NCBI GenBank assembly: GCA_012295275.1
Contig: CM022665.1
Location: 6,448,901 to 6,512,900 of the forward strand
Origin: Chrysomallon squamiferum
Lineage: Eukaryota; Mollusca; Gastropoda; Neomphalida; Peltospiridae
DNA: 64,000 nt
Direction of reading: 5' to 3'
Of this stretch, positions 10,894 through 51,402 are shown piece after piece. The notes beneath the pieces were generated by a model that saw nothing but the letters and a program-made list of their open reading frames with translations, ran no database searches and had not been told where the DNA came from. How positions within the stretch are numbered: position 1 is the first letter of the stretch; each line of letters begins with the position of its first letter. The position numbers were made by a program, and so were the translations under genes.

Positions 10894-13158
10894 AGCTGAA
10901 TGTCAGTTGTTGTGTCCAAGAGATAAACAGTTAAACAGCAAAGCTGAGAAGGAATAATATTAGACTGTCTGCCATATTTAATCTTCTGAATGACTGTATG
11001 TTTCCCTTTGTCCCATTAAAAATTATCTAAAAACAGAAACATATATAACCTAGATTACTAAAAAAAAATACTAAAAAGATAGCATGAACAGATTTTTTAA
11101 TAGTAATGTTTAAAAGATGTTGGGTATCAAACTGATGCCTTTAAGGTTTACAATTTAAAGACTTTATTTTACATGAAACCATTATATGACGTTTTCTTCC
11201 ACAACACAACATCACAGATCTGTCAAATATATTAATTAATTTTCTTGGGGAAATCATTATTAACTATATGAATCATTAAATGTGTAACACTATGATTTAT
11301 TTATTTTCACTTACTAGTTACTGCTTGACTCAAAATTATTTTATTCATATTACTCAAAGAAATAAATATTTAGTCTAGCAGTCCAGTTCTATTTCTACTG
11401 TTCCAAGATTAATTAACTGGTTAATTTAATTAACTTAATCATAAAACATAATGATAATTAGAATAAATTATAATCATATGGTAATGGTAGGTATTCTTCA
11501 TGCATGATCATGATGTTGTTGATACATCATAGTTCATACGTTTAAGTTAGCTGACATCGATGCGTTCAACTATTATTATTATTTAAAACAAGTACTGACG
11601 CAATTAGAATTCATTCCAGTATTTGTTTTTGTTCATATAAAAAGAAAACTATACATGTTGGTCATCTTCCAGTTCTCCCCTGGTTCAGCGTCCCAAACAC
11701 AACTTCCGCTAATAGTTTCTTTTTTTATTTGTTTTCCACCAGTAACAATGCGAGAACCAATAAGCTTTGGTCTGTAAACATTACTTATGTATTAATTTAT
11801 AATAATAATAATAATAACAACAACACAAATAAATATCTAATATTATTTATAATAAAAAATTACATATAAAAGCAGCTTTCATGGAAAAAAATCACAATGA
11901 GGTAACCTGATGATAACGTGGATCTACAACCTCAGGAAAAACAAACCCGATTAATTCATGCGTCATTAACGGGATTAACTAGTTCAGTGTGAGCTGTCAT
12001 TCGATGATTAGATTGCAGGTTTCAAAAACACCCACTGAACAATCAATGGTGTATCAAAGGCCATTAGGAAAAAATGGGAAAGCATATATACATCATTCTT
12101 TTTTTACAACTGAACAAGAATCTTAGCAGTCTGTTTCACTTTCATTATTCGGTCCACAACAATATAGTTAACGATTAGCAGAGAGAAAAAGAAAACAAAA
12201 AGAGAATAAAAAAATGTTGATTTTGATAATAAAATTTATTTCCTTGCCAGAATAAAAGTCTTCTGTATCAGATAAGCTTTGAAGGAGAAACCTGCAAATG
12301 AACACTTTCAATAATTATTCTAGTAAAGCTGATGCCAAGTGCTTTTGTTGCAGATATTTTAGAATATAATTACTTTGTCTTACTCTGTTTGATTCCCACT
12401 TGTTGTGAACAAACTTTTTTTTTAATTGTATTTTCATACCAACTGTAATTATATTTTAAGTTTTTTAAGACTAGATAAATAAAAATTAGTTTTAAAATTA
12501 TGACATCAATGAAAAAAAATTGTAATTTGTCAAGATGTGAATTAAACTGCATAACATTCTAAACCTAACTGATTTGCTGGTTCTGAATAACTGATTGTAA
12601 TGCACTACTCATAAATGTTATATGATGTGGTATATTCAGATATGTGGGGGTAGAGAAGCAGAAAAATGTCAATCTTTTCAAAAACAAACTAAAATATGTA
12701 ATATGGCACAAACAGTTACAACAGAACAAACACTGTCAAAATTCATAACAGTATTTTATTAACATTTGCAACAATATGTATTTATTAAAATGTCAGATAC
12801 TATTATACATTTTCATTTTGGTAATAATTTATATTTATAGTGAATTCTTTATCATTCAGAAATATTGCAGTAAAACATGCACACTTTCAACTAAAGAATA
12901 ATGATAACTTTTTTTTAATTCTTAATGAATGAATTTCATTCAACAGATACATTTTTCTAAACTAATTAGCTTATTTAGATAAATGTATGCCCATGTTTAT
13001 TACTGTTAGAGTTAATACTAGTAAAGATGATCATTCAAAAACTGTCACTAAATGAATGAATGAATGTTTAACATCACAGATATCAGCACTCTTCTTTCTC
13101 TGCTTCTTTGTGGTTTAACCATAGGCATGATGTTAGGCTGAAATAAATCCAAGTTTTA
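10894..13158. other. Non-coding interval between CARD and Kelch genes
   Basis: Both flanking genes run leftward, so this interval should contain the CARD gene promoter and 5' UTR (right of 10893) and the Kelch 3' UTR (left of 13159). It is AT-rich, with a small (AAT)n run near 11800-11818. I see no coding exon, and the short open frame at 12370-12552 is low-complexity. No clear promoter element was identified. Confidence 0.55.
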
Positions 13159-15255
13159 TTAAATCTGATCATCAGATTCTCTTCCATTAGGAGTAAAGGC
13201 CTGGAGAAATTTTGTTTTTATGTGGCCGAATGTACACGTTGATACCTGTGAACAAAGAGGTAAGTCATATATCTTCGTAACCGTCACACTGTGAGGATCG
13301 AACATAAAGACATCAGGAGTAGCTGATGAGAAGTATCTACCTCCTATAAGATACACCTCAGTCCCAGTGTCAATACCATGAAACAATCTGTCCTTAGGGC
13401 TCAATTCTCCAACATCACCAGCCACTACAGGATCTCTACAGAAATCGGATACTTTTATCACCATTCCTCTAGGAGTTATAATGAAAACTGTTGTGCCTCT
13501 TCTGAAAGCAAAGGTATGTCTGTTCCCAGGACCTGATGATATCTCTTCAGGAAGATGTCCAATTACTTGGCAGTGCCCTGTTGTGCAGTTGAAAGACTGG
13601 ATATCTGGTACGCATTCACTGATTATGCGTACAGAATTATTACCTGTATACAGTGTTCGGCGCCAGATGCCCAGGTATATATAAATTGCATTTTCTGTTG
13701 TGACAAAGCTAAACTCAGTCACAGGGCAAATCAAGTCTCCCTTCTTGCACCATTCATCTGTTTCTGGGTCATATTCTTCAACAGTGGTCCATGTTTGGAG
13801 CAAATTTTCATTGATTCCACCAATCAGGTAAATACATGACCCACATGATACTAGTGTAAATTTAGTTCTCACTTGGCCAAGATTCTTACAGTTCTGCCAA
13901 ATACCAGTGTTTCCATTAAATCTACAGAGGGCTACTTCGTTTGCTGTTACACCTGCAATGTAAAGATCTTGACCAACAAAACACACTGACTCAGTTTCTT
14001 CCGGACCAAAAGGGCATTGTGCAACATTCATCAACTTTCTATCCCCCAAACTGACACAGTGTGGGTCAAGAACAATTTCATCATCGTTGAAGTCATCCAT
14101 GTCCACAAACCCAGCAGCTGGATAGATGATTATTACATCCTGCAATCGATCATAAAACCGCAGCCGGCTTGAAACATTATACTTTTCCACATTTAACATC
14201 ACTGATCTTAGTTCATTCAACAATGAACATAAACCTTCATCTCCTGACTGTTTCAGCTTTTCATTAAACAATTCCCATTCAGCTGCTGGAATCAGATCCA
14301 TTCTAACACAATCAAATATATTTTTTGCAGTGGTGGAATCAGTTTTGGTTATTCTGATCCAGTTTAAAGCTGCTTCGAGCACCAAACACTCACTGCTGAC
14401 ATTTATGTGTTCATCTGAAAGAATGGCTTTCAACTCATCTTCAGATAACTGAGAAAGATCTCCATTCAGTGCTATGGTTTTAAAATGTTGTACAATAAAT
14501 AATTTCACTTGTTGTGCTAGGTATGTGCATCCATAGAGTGGAGCCATCTGCCATAAAGACAAGCACGTTTCCAAAGATAAAATTTCATTTAAAATGAATT
14601 CTTCGCAAAGTTCTTGTAAACAAAGAACTTGGAGGAAGGATCCAACCTGCAAAATGTCTCTGACGTTTTCTTTGGTAAGATCAACCTTTCCTGAATACAT
14701 ATATTTGAGAACGGATTCAAACCATTCACTTCGAAGATCATGTAATTCTATAACCGACTGTGAACTCTCCTTCATTCCAGAAGCAAACATGCCCTCGAAG
14801 TATGGAGACATGGAAGACAGTATCACTTTATGGCAAGGAAAGTCATTTTGTTCAACTTTTATGATAACATCGGTAAACAGATTGCGTTCGAGTGCAGATA
14901 TCAAACCATTTGTCAATCGGCCAGCGTAACTGTAATTTTCGTTATCTTTTAAAGAATCTGGAAATAAATAAAATTACTAGATACTGCAGATATATAAAAT
15001 TACTAAATGTTAATTATATATGAAGGTTATCTGAAAATGAAATTAACAGATCAGTGTTATTTTTATTTTTCTTATTATTTTGTAACGTTCCTGCTTTCTT
15101 TTTAAATTTAAAATTATGTCTTGTGTATGTATGTGTGAGAAACAGAAAAAAAACAAAAATGTCTTAGAGTTTTACGTAATTAAATATTATATTCAATATC
15201 AAAACTGTGAATTAATAATATAACAGCAAACATAATTATATCAATTACCAGGCAT
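13159..15255 (-). CDS. BTB-BACK-Kelch protein (KLHL/KBTBD type)
   Basis: Proteins of this type usually act as substrate adaptors of Cullin-3 ubiquitin ligases. The main exon, 14957-13159, encodes nearly the whole protein. It begins in phase 2 after a TTCCAG acceptor, so an upstream start exon is needed. A seven-base exon at 15255-15249 (ATG CCT G|GTAATT) supplies a start in the right phase, giving 601 aa beginning MPDSLKDNENYS. Domains: BTB at about residues 20-130 (LFTDVIIKV, FPCHKVILSSMSPYF, VLKYMYSG), BACK at about 135-240 and a degenerate Kelch beta-propeller at about 310-590 (IYLIGGINEN, EEYDPETDEW, VYLIGGRYF). It most resembles KBTBD-type proteins, but I cannot name an orthologue. It is head-to-head with GCN2, with start codons about 314 bp apart. 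The main exon is secure; the tiny first exon is a proposal. Confidence 0.85.
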
Positions 15256-15568
15256 AATGAATTTATAATATGACGGTTATAACCGTCCCTTTTGTTGATA
15301 CTAGTTACACTGGTTCTCTTCTGGTGTTCGCTGTATAAAGAACTAGGGAAGAGAAGTCGATAATTTGTAAACAATAAAGCGACGTCTACACTTCAAAAAT
15401 GATGTGAAACGTGGCTTTTTCCTTCTGCAACATATAATTATTTTTTAAATGTCAATCGACCGCCCCTACTGAAGATGATGACATTACCTGCAAGATAGTT
15501 GTACACTGTCAGCGGCCGTAGCCGACAATAAATATTTAAGACCTTATCACCTTTAAAAAAATAGGAAC
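15256..15568. promoter_or_regulatory. Probable bidirectional promoter, Kelch / GCN2
   Basis: This short interval separates the proposed Kelch start codon (minus strand) from the GCN2 start codon (plus strand). It is locally less AT-rich than the surroundings, with CG-containing patches such as GTCAGCGGCCGTAGCCGAC near 15508-15526. Divergent housekeeping genes this close usually share a promoter. No TATA box or factor site could be assigned. Confidence 0.4.
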
Positions 15569-42295
<26,727 letters not shown>

Positions 42296-42435
42296 ACATG
42301 ATGAAGACAAGAAGACTAGATGTCTTCATATCTAAATGTAAAACAAATCATTTTCTGGTTCTGAAAAAGGGACCAAATGCTCCAGACAGAAAAAGTGCTG
42401 CCATGTAATGTTCAAGATGTTTCATCATTTAAAAA

Positions 42436-42441
42436 AATAAA
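42436..42441 (+). terminator. Candidate polyadenylation signal of GCN2
   Basis: AATAAA lies 141 bp past the GCN2 stop codon in an A-rich stretch. It is one of several possible sites; support is positional only. Confidence 0.4.
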
Positions 42442-43184
42442 TTTGGTTGGGAACAAAATAAATGAATGCCTACCAACATAGTTATATGCATAATATTCTT
42501 TCCAACTTACAGGCCAACATTACTTAAAATCCATTTTATCACTTATCTTTTTATGACATGTTAAAATACTGGCTTATATTTGGTACTTAGAAGGAAATCA
42601 CTGCAACATTAAATGCAAGGTTAATATTTTCACAGATGTATCATGAACTGTTCAGTGCTGTTTTTACATCAGATTTTACTGAATGAGAGATTTGCATGTT
42701 CTATTTTGATTTCAAATAATCCTTAATGTTTTAATGATTTAAAACAGAATGTTGTTTGACTGTTAAACAGTTACCACATTTTATTAATGTGTCTTTATAT
42801 TTCAGCTTCATAAGATAATCCTGTTTCATGTTCAGTTTACCATCCATACAAATATTTGTTATTTATCATCAGACGTTGCACAAATTGTTATTTAGGACCA
42901 AAGGCATCTTTACTGTTATTTCTAAATGTTGAAATCTATTAAAGAGAAAAAATAATAAAGGTGTTGTTTTCTTTTGAATAGATATATACTGTGGATCTGT
43001 ATTAGGTTTATGTTGTGAAAGTAAGAATGTTTGGAACAGCCAAATTTTATTCTTTATTTTGAATATTTCAGTGATTAAATACAAAAATTTGTGACATTTC
43101 TGTTCTTGTTGTTAATTTACAAGTTTAAACAACAAAGATCAATGAATTTCAAAGAAATAACTACTCCTCAGTGCTTGTTTTAAC

Positions 43185-43190
43185 TTTATT
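43185..43190 (-). terminator. Candidate polyadenylation signal of PSMA6
   Basis: TTTATT on the plus strand reads AATAAA on the minus strand, about 147 bp past the PSMA6 stop codon. Support is positional only. Confidence 0.4.
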
Positions 43191-43336
43191 ATGAAAATGA
43201 ATGTACTCATGAGAAGTCTGTGAAACATTATTTGCTGGATTCTGAATATCAGAAGGAAACTAAAAACAATTATATTCATTACAATGTTATATGTTTCAAA
43301 AGTGATCCAAATACTAAGTCCAACGTCGGCATTAAA

Positions 43337-44758
43337 TTAATCTTTTTCAGCAATATGAACCAAATGTAGATCTATTTCTTCTTCTTTTAATGATCTGGAA
43401 GACAAAATTAAATATTTTACATACTCATTTGGCAACAAATATTTTCATTAATAACAGAACACCAGAGTATGAAATAAACACCAGCCTTGCATCAGAGAAT
43501 GCTAAGAGGTTTTTGGACTGATGATACTCAAACTAGTCCTGTGAATTTCAATGTGGAAAAACGCATGAGATGTAAAATTTTAGGAACTTCATAGCTATAT
43601 AGTTAATATCAAAAGCAGTCACCAAACATTACATTCTTGGACAAATTATTTGTTATCAGTTATTCCATATGTCTTGCCTACCTGAATTGTGGTTTTTCTT
43701 TTGTAACCATTCCAACTTCAATCTCTGAAGCCTTGAAATCTGCAGAAAGCACGGTTGACAAACAAGTGATGGCAATCTTAAAATAAAAAAATTCATTTTG
43801 TTCAGCCACCATGTACACCAGATACAATCCAAAATGAGTAAATACAGACATTTCATAAAGGCACAATAAAGAAAAGATATATTCTACTGTTTTAAAAAAA
43901 TACCATTTTCTTGTTTTTAAACAGTGATAAAAAAAAATGTAACAAAACTAAATTTCCTGTTTATTACTTTTGTATCTTTCAAAACGTACTAATATCTTTG
44001 CAATTCTTTAATATTCGAATGCTAGACTTCAAAAATCTCTACCTCAGCTGTTTCATTATAATTAAAGTCTTGTTTTTTCTTTATCTTCTTTTCAAGGAAA
44101 CTGTTGGCTTCTAGCTGTTTGACACCAGCTGATGTTGCTTTAAAACCACAATAATAACCAGCTGGGTCAGTTTTAAACACCTGAGGTCCAAATTCCTCAT
44201 CATATCCAATTAAAATCATACCTAAAAATAAAAATGGTGTTAAATCTTACATCAGCATCTGTTGACTTGGCCTCTTTATTCGCTGTTTATTAATTGACAT
44301 TTACCAATTTATAAATCAAAATCTTACTACTAATGATGAATGATTATGGTAATTTGTAACATTTTAAAACTGACTAATTTTATTTCAAACATTATGCAAA
44401 TGGTATACAGCAAAAAGTACATATTTTAAAACTGCACCTGCTAAATTAATTTTTAAATGAATAAATGTTTTAAAACAGTTCATAAGTGTCACAGGTTCTT
44501 TTATACACTATAGAAATTTATTTTTAACATCATTCTCATAATTAAAAAGAAAACTTACAGCACCCTAGAGGTCTCATCTCAGCACTCTGTGTATACACTT
44601 GATTGACATCTGCTATTCTCTTGCACAACATATCTAAAGGAATCTCGTAACCGTACGTGTATTTCCATTTTGAAGCCTCATAACGAGCCCTCTGAACTTG
44701 AGATCTACTGTCAGCTACAAAATAAACAGTTCTAACTAAGATATCAAACTAAATAAAA

Positions 44759-44794
<36 letters not shown>

Positions 44795-46226
44795 ATTTAT
44801 ATATTTCTGCTGTAATAATAAATTTCTAAAAAAAATATCATCTGGATTACTTTAAATCAATCAAACTATTGATCATTTACTTGTTAACTAAAATAGCCCA
44901 TGATTTGATATTTCAAAAAGGATTAAAATATAATTTGAATACATTTTTTCTTTTCTTTTTAACTATATCTCTTAAGAATAATGTAATATGTCATTTATCC
45001 AAAATAGTTGTTTTCTTTTATGGTTATCTGTTCTTTAACACATTTTTTTTTTGTGTGAATTATTTCTGACATTTTTTTTTTAATATGTTTTTTTTAATAT
45101 TATTTATTAGATAAAGAAATACCTATCATGCCAGTCATAACACAGCCAATGTTTTCTGTTAGCTGAAAGAGGTGGGTCACATCATCAGCATCTAACAACT
45201 TGTCCTGGAAAATATTAAATATAGATACATTATGTTAGCTGTAGCACACACACACAAACATTTAATATGTTTTATTATATTCAGAAACAATCATATTCTG
45301 TGAATACAGAAACCTTTACAAATTTATTTCATTAAAACACATTTTTTAATGCTTATATTATATATATATATATATAATAAATGATAGTTTCCCCCAAAAA
45401 AAATTAATACAGCATTTTCAACTATAATTTCCAGCTGTAACAAAATTCTTACAGGGACTTTTTTCTGAGTGACCACTACAGCACAGTCTTTCCCACGAAC
45501 TGCGACAGATGTCAAACCACCTTGATTTATTGCCTTGAAGGCATATTCTGTAAAAATAATAAAAAACAATTAAAAAATGAATTCAGTTTGAACAAAAATA
45601 CTGTTTTCATGTTAGAAGTCTATCTGTTAGTAGTGCTACAGTAATGTATTACAGATTTGATACATTTGATACAAATAAAGTTATACATCAGCTGATGTAA
45701 CATGTGAAGAAAGATAGTTTTAATATTAAATCGTCTATGAACTTAATGTTCCAGTACAGTTTGTTAATTGTAATATTAATTGCGTTTTATCTATCTACTG
45801 TTACACTGTACAGTAGCAAGGTATCACTTATAGTCATCTTCCTATAATACAATCACTGAATCAATCATTCAATGAATTTATAGAACGTTGCATGTTACAT
45901 TGTTGGCTGAAATATACCCAGCATGTACTGATACTGCATCAGCTTATGTCTGAAACTATTATTGCTTAAAATATGTTATGTATTCGACCACAAAAGAGAA
46001 AAATCAACAAAACAGTTTGATTCCTGCACAAAAACCTGGAACTCTGAAGTAAGTATTAAACTAGGATCTCAATTCTCAGAATTGAGGTATATTCACTAAA
46101 GCTTTTGTTATTTTCTTTAAGTCTATGTGCAGAAACAAAAAATGACATACCAACTTGATAGAGTCGACCTTCTGGGGAAAATATAGTAATATATCTGTCA
46201 AACCCAGCGCTGCTTCCACGAGTCAT
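43337..46226 (-). CDS. PSMA6: 20S proteasome subunit alpha type-6 (alpha 1)
   Basis: A structural alpha-ring subunit of the 20S proteasome core, which gates substrate entry and has no catalytic activity itself. Seven exons on the minus strand: 46226-46151, 45547-45453, 45204-45123, 44714-44559, 44221-44043, 43776-43682 and 43394-43337. They give 741 nt or 246 aa, the same length as the human protein. The start reads [20 protein letters not shown]. The alpha-type N-terminal signature [13 protein letters not shown] spans the exon 1-2 junction. Other diagnostic pieces are [52 protein letters not shown] and [12 protein letters not shown]. The C-terminal part, [16 protein letters not shown] then HLVHIAEKD, also matches. 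All splice phases agree. Confidence 0.97.
44764..44792. repeat. (TA)n microsatellite
   Basis: A TA-dinucleotide run within a PSMA6 intron; a shorter one lies at about 45358-45376 in the next intron. Confidence 0.85.
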
Positions 46227-46723
46227 AGTTCTTAAAATCTAAAGATTATATGATTATGACAAGGCAAAATAAGAACCGGTGGCGCTATGAACCGGAAGTC
46301 AGTATAAATTTAATAACAGTATAAACTGAATAAGGATTAGTTTCTAAATCTTAACCGTACATTTTGTTCTTAAATGTTTTTAAATATATAAAACATATTA
46401 ATACAACCAAGTTAGCAAGATTTAAGCAGTGTAAACATTTATCTATAAAAACAGATGACAACACAGACGAAGTTGGATATTACTGGTAACCGACATTACA
46501 CATATTTTAGCTGCGACTACATTTTTTGAAAAAGTAAAACAAAACGAATGATTGATAGTAGTATCTTAATCTTCAGCAATTAAATATTTATACTCAACAT
46601 AAAAAGGTGGATTTTATTTTTAAGTAATTACTTTATATGTGTAAGCCTGTATCAAAGAAAACTTTCATTACTTGAATAAATAAGTGGTGCATGTGAAATA
46701 CACCTGGTTATATACCGTTAGAC

Positions 46724-46724
<1 letters not shown>

Positions 46725-46800
<76 letters not shown>
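46725..46800. repeat. Poly-A tract followed by (AT)n
   Basis: About 30 A residues, a short GAAGAAAAC spacer, then about 30 bp of AT dinucleotide repeat. It could be the tail of a decayed retroposon, but no body is recognisable, so I call only the simple repeat. Confidence 0.8.
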
Positions 46801-46802
<2 letters not shown>

Positions 46803-49800
46803 TCACCTATCAACCATTAGTAATAAATTATTTAGGTCAGGTCAACACACATCCAAAATTCTTTGAAAACCAACCACTATTTATTTATTTTACTGGGAGG
46901 GTAGGATATTTTCTTGGTAACCTTTCCAGATAACTTTTACCAGCATGAATGATTTTGAATAAGGGATATTCAAAATATCCTGCAAATTTTGTTCTCCTTT
47001 TGTTGGTTCATAGAGAAAATGGAGCAAAATTACATTGTATTCAAAATACAAAAGACCATGCATTGGGGTAGGTGTCATGTTGTCGTTCTTCTTTTGAAAT
47101 TTCACAGTAGTCAGGTCAAATAAACGGAAGGCTTATTTAAAGAAACCTTTTATTTAAAAAAAAAATACATGGGTTTTTTTGCTCGTTTTTTTTTCAAATA
47201 TGTTTTAAAAACATCTTGATAAAGGGATGGCACTGAATTTCCTCTTATTTACCATCTTTAAATTTAGTCAATCAATAACCCAGATGACTGAGCCTGTAAT
47301 TAAAATGCTCTCTGCCAGTGCTCACATTGCTGAACTGTAACATTCTCTGTCCACTTAAAATAGAAACATGTAGATATAAACAGTAGTAACTGAAGAACAT
47401 CACAACAAAAGTCAATACATTGTTAAATTTATTTATTACACTGCTGTGTGTATGACTGTAAATGATGGAGAAAGACTTGTTGACAACTGTTTTGTATATC
47501 ATTTGTTGGTAATTCAAACCACAACTACTGAAACAGATTTCAAATATTAAACACAAATTATTTGATTCTATGTTGAATTAATGAAATGGTGCATTAATAA
47601 AATACAGACAAAAATATTTCTTAGCTGAAAAACAATTACAAACAAACATTTAGCTGAATTAAAAATATAAATTTAACAATTTCTCATGACTAGGTTAAGT
47701 ATTAGATTCACAAAAGATTTACAAACCAAACTGACAAAGTCCATACAAGAGTTGCAGTACTCAGATTTCTAAGTCTGATCTGACAAGTTACACAAAACTT
47801 AAAAATTAAAGCACACCAAAACTTTTTTTTTCACATTAATTTCATAAGCTCAGGTGTTTCACATTTAAACTGGTCAATGATTATCAATGACATTTAACTC
47901 CATTAATTAATTTTAACACTTGTACTTCAAAATCTTGCTAACAATTGTTTAACTAAATTAATTTGAAGATACCTGGCCATCTAAGATTAAAATAATGAAG
48001 ACACATTTATATTTTTATTCGTGTGGAGGCATTCATATGTGGTTCTCGGGGGGGGGGGGGAAGTGAAACATTTAATATATATCAGTAAGACAAGGGGGTA
48101 AAGTCTTTCTTTGGTTAAAAATATAATTAAGTAATTAATATATAAAACTACTAGTTGTGTTATTTCATTTATTAATGAAGATCAATAGTGTTAATAAATA
48201 ATTATTATTTTTTTTTTTTAAAGAAAAAAGAGAAGGTTTTGAAAATTTTAGAATGGGCAACAATAAACTTGAAAAAAAATTAGTGCTTTTTGTCATTTTC
48301 AGTTTATAATAAAAATCAAAATAAGGCTCAAGAATGACAATTAGCAAGATACTGAAACTGAAAATGTTGATCAAGACACTTAAAAATACATTTTATTTTT
48401 TTTTAAATGTGGTTACAAGTGTTGATTGTGAAAGTTTGTCTCATAAGCACTTATATTAATAAACCGATTATATTAAACAAGAGTATTAAGTTATAAAACA
48501 AAACCTCAAATATATTAAGAGGAAAACTATTTATCATAAGTATTCATGAATAAATAGATTAAATTATAATAGTATTAATCAATATAATATAACTAAAATT
48601 CAGATAATCATAATTACAAATTTAGTATATAGTAAAAAGTTTAGTAAAATTTTGAAGATTTTAAAATTTTAATCCATATTTTTAATTTATTGTTTTTAAT
48701 TCTCTTTAAAAAAAAAAAAAAAAAAAAAACCCAGAATTTTGATATATAATCATACAATTATAAATCTGTTATTTTGTTAGTATACATAAAAGATATAAAA
48801 ATTAATTGAGAATACAACACAGGTACATCTCTTTAACAAGATAAGTTAGGTTATCTTTACTAAAAGATATTTGTGAAATGTAAAGTCCTCAGTTCTGACC
48901 ACTACAGAAAGGCAAGTGAAAAACTTTAAGACATTATATACATATAAAATTTTTAAAATACATTTCAGACACAGGTAAATATTAACTACTTTTATAATTT
49001 AACATTTTTAACTAAAATGTAAAATGAAGCAATTTGTCAGTATACAAATTCAAGGTACACAACATCTGTATTTTGATTTTTACTGAACTGACCACATTAC
49101 TTCCCCCATTTTAATATAAAGCTGTATCAGAGTGGTAACAATTTGATACACATTTTAATAAAGGTGTAATGAATGTCATAATGAAAGTATTACAGATACA
49201 ATAACATTTAACATACATACAGTAACACTGAAACAGCTACAGCTGGCTGTGTCAGTTAAGTCTTGTTCAATGAACTCTCATTGGCAATGAGATGTTATTT
49301 ATTCATCTCATAAATAATAATTAGTTTATTTGCCTAAAATGTTAACCCAATTACTTAGTTATACGATATAACCTACAACTACAGTACATATTTATCAATG
49401 ATCATAAGCAGCATGGATTTCATTACCTAATTTTAAAAATATTTTGTTACATTTCTTCATCCCCAACTAAACAGTTGAGATTATTTTTAATAATTCCCAA
49501 ATACCAATACCAAAGACAACACACCAATCATTATTTTTCTTTTAGAATCAAAAAAATAAAAACAAAACAAAAAAAGATGGAAAAAAACTAAAAAAAACCA
49601 ACTAAAAATCTAGTTATAAGCTATTTAAAATATATAATTTCAAATGGTTCAACTAATTACACTTGATGTTAATACAATAAAAATTTACCAAAAGAAAGGT
49701 ATTATAAGTAATCTGTGACAAAATAATTCCTATCTTTTGTTGTTTTCAATATAAATAAATTTACATTCAGCATTAAAAGATTAATATTTATACTGAATAT

Positions 49801-49989
49801 GATTAATATGTATTGTAAATATGATTGTCTAATCTTGGAATTTCACAATTACCAAAATATAGTTTGTATGAATCTATCACTAAATATGCAGAGCTAAATA
49901 CTTGAAATGTCAACAGTATCAAGAGGAGACAACCCAATGTAGAGGACAAATACAATTTTAATTACCAGAAAAAAAGTAATAATAAAAAA

Positions 49990-50102
<113 letters not shown>

Positions 50103-51402
50103 TTTTAAAATTAAGTATTTAGCTTATATGAATAATGTAAAAATATTAACCAGAATTAAGTTATTACAATCTAAATAAAAGGATTTAATCTTGGTTAATG
50201 CATTACATACATACGTATGTGGGTCTGCACCAGAAATCCATGCTGCCTAAAAATTAAAATGGTATCTCAGATTCAATTTGAACCATAACCTGAACACTGA
50301 ATATGCATTTAGCAACATGCCTATGTACAACATGGCTGCACTTCATCAACCAATATAATGCTAAACACTAACTATAAAATACTGAAATAGTTTAGTAGTT
50401 CTATAATTACAAAAATTTCCATTAAATGCAAACTGTACATGTGAACGATCTGGCAGTCTAAGAATATGCAACACAGTGTGAGGTGGCACAACACAACATT
50501 AAATCACCTTCCTCAACTTGCACACTGTCAAATTTGCTTACTCAGTTGTGGGTTATTTTTTATCTCCCCATTCACAGACCCAGTGAAAACATATAGCATT
50601 TAATGATACATATCTTAATTTTAGTTGATACAACAAAATCTTTGTTTTTACGTGAGCTGTGAAAGATTTATTACATCTGGCGCACATAGCAATGAAGTAA
50701 AATGTGTTCTGCTTTATTGGTCTGTAAGTTTACTCATTTTGGCACTATCTACACAATACATTCCACTATTATATTGGTCCGTATTTGTTAATCAGTTATG
50801 AACAAATATTCTGAACTGTACAGTTACTGAGGCAATCATTGCTACAAAATAATGTTTTAACTGCAATGAATTGCCCTGTTATTAATAAATTTAGCATTTT
50901 AAATAAACTTTAATAATATATATTTTTAGTCTTTAATAAATAAATTACGTCCACATACACAGTAATTGTGTAATATATTTAATTCAGTTTAATGCCTTCG
51001 CATTACATGATTTTCATTGAAGGATGTAAAAATGTAATTATATCAGTAATTAGAATAGATGTTACTTCTTGGGAGTTAGGTCTTGTTTTATATCTTATTT
51101 TCCACTGTTTTGTATACTTCTAAAAGTAAACAAATTACAACTGTACTGCATATTTGACATTTTTAATTTGCTAAATTAATAATTTATCTATTGCTGTATT
51201 AAAAGTCTTTTAACACCAGATGTTGCCTTCATCAGTGATACATACAAAGGTCATAACTGTCTCTCTGTGAATAATGGTATTCCATAAAATAAGCAATGTA
51301 ACTCAGTCCTGGAACAAATATAGTGAACATTTTTGTCTGCTCACTGTTTCTTCACGTTCCATTGTGATCTCCCTGTGAGTAATTCTATCTGCACGACTAC
51401 CA

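Larger units (their letters stand above)
42296..43336. other. Convergent 3' region between GCN2 and PSMA6
   Basis: No coding sequence is seen. A plus-strand AATAAA at 42436-42441 could end the GCN2 transcript, and a minus-strand AATAAA at 43185-43190 could end PSMA6. The remainder is AT-rich. Confidence 0.55.

Noticed and set aside
13481-13839. Plus-strand open frames of 67-94 codons opposite the Kelch exon
   Set aside because: They are antisense shadows of the minus-strand Kelch coding exon and show no domain similarity.
46890-47105. A 71-codon minus-strand open frame between PSMA6 and striatin
   Set aside because: I do not recognise the translation, no splice sites or neighbouring exons join to it in frame, and it lies in AT-rich intergenic sequence. 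It is kept only as unassigned.
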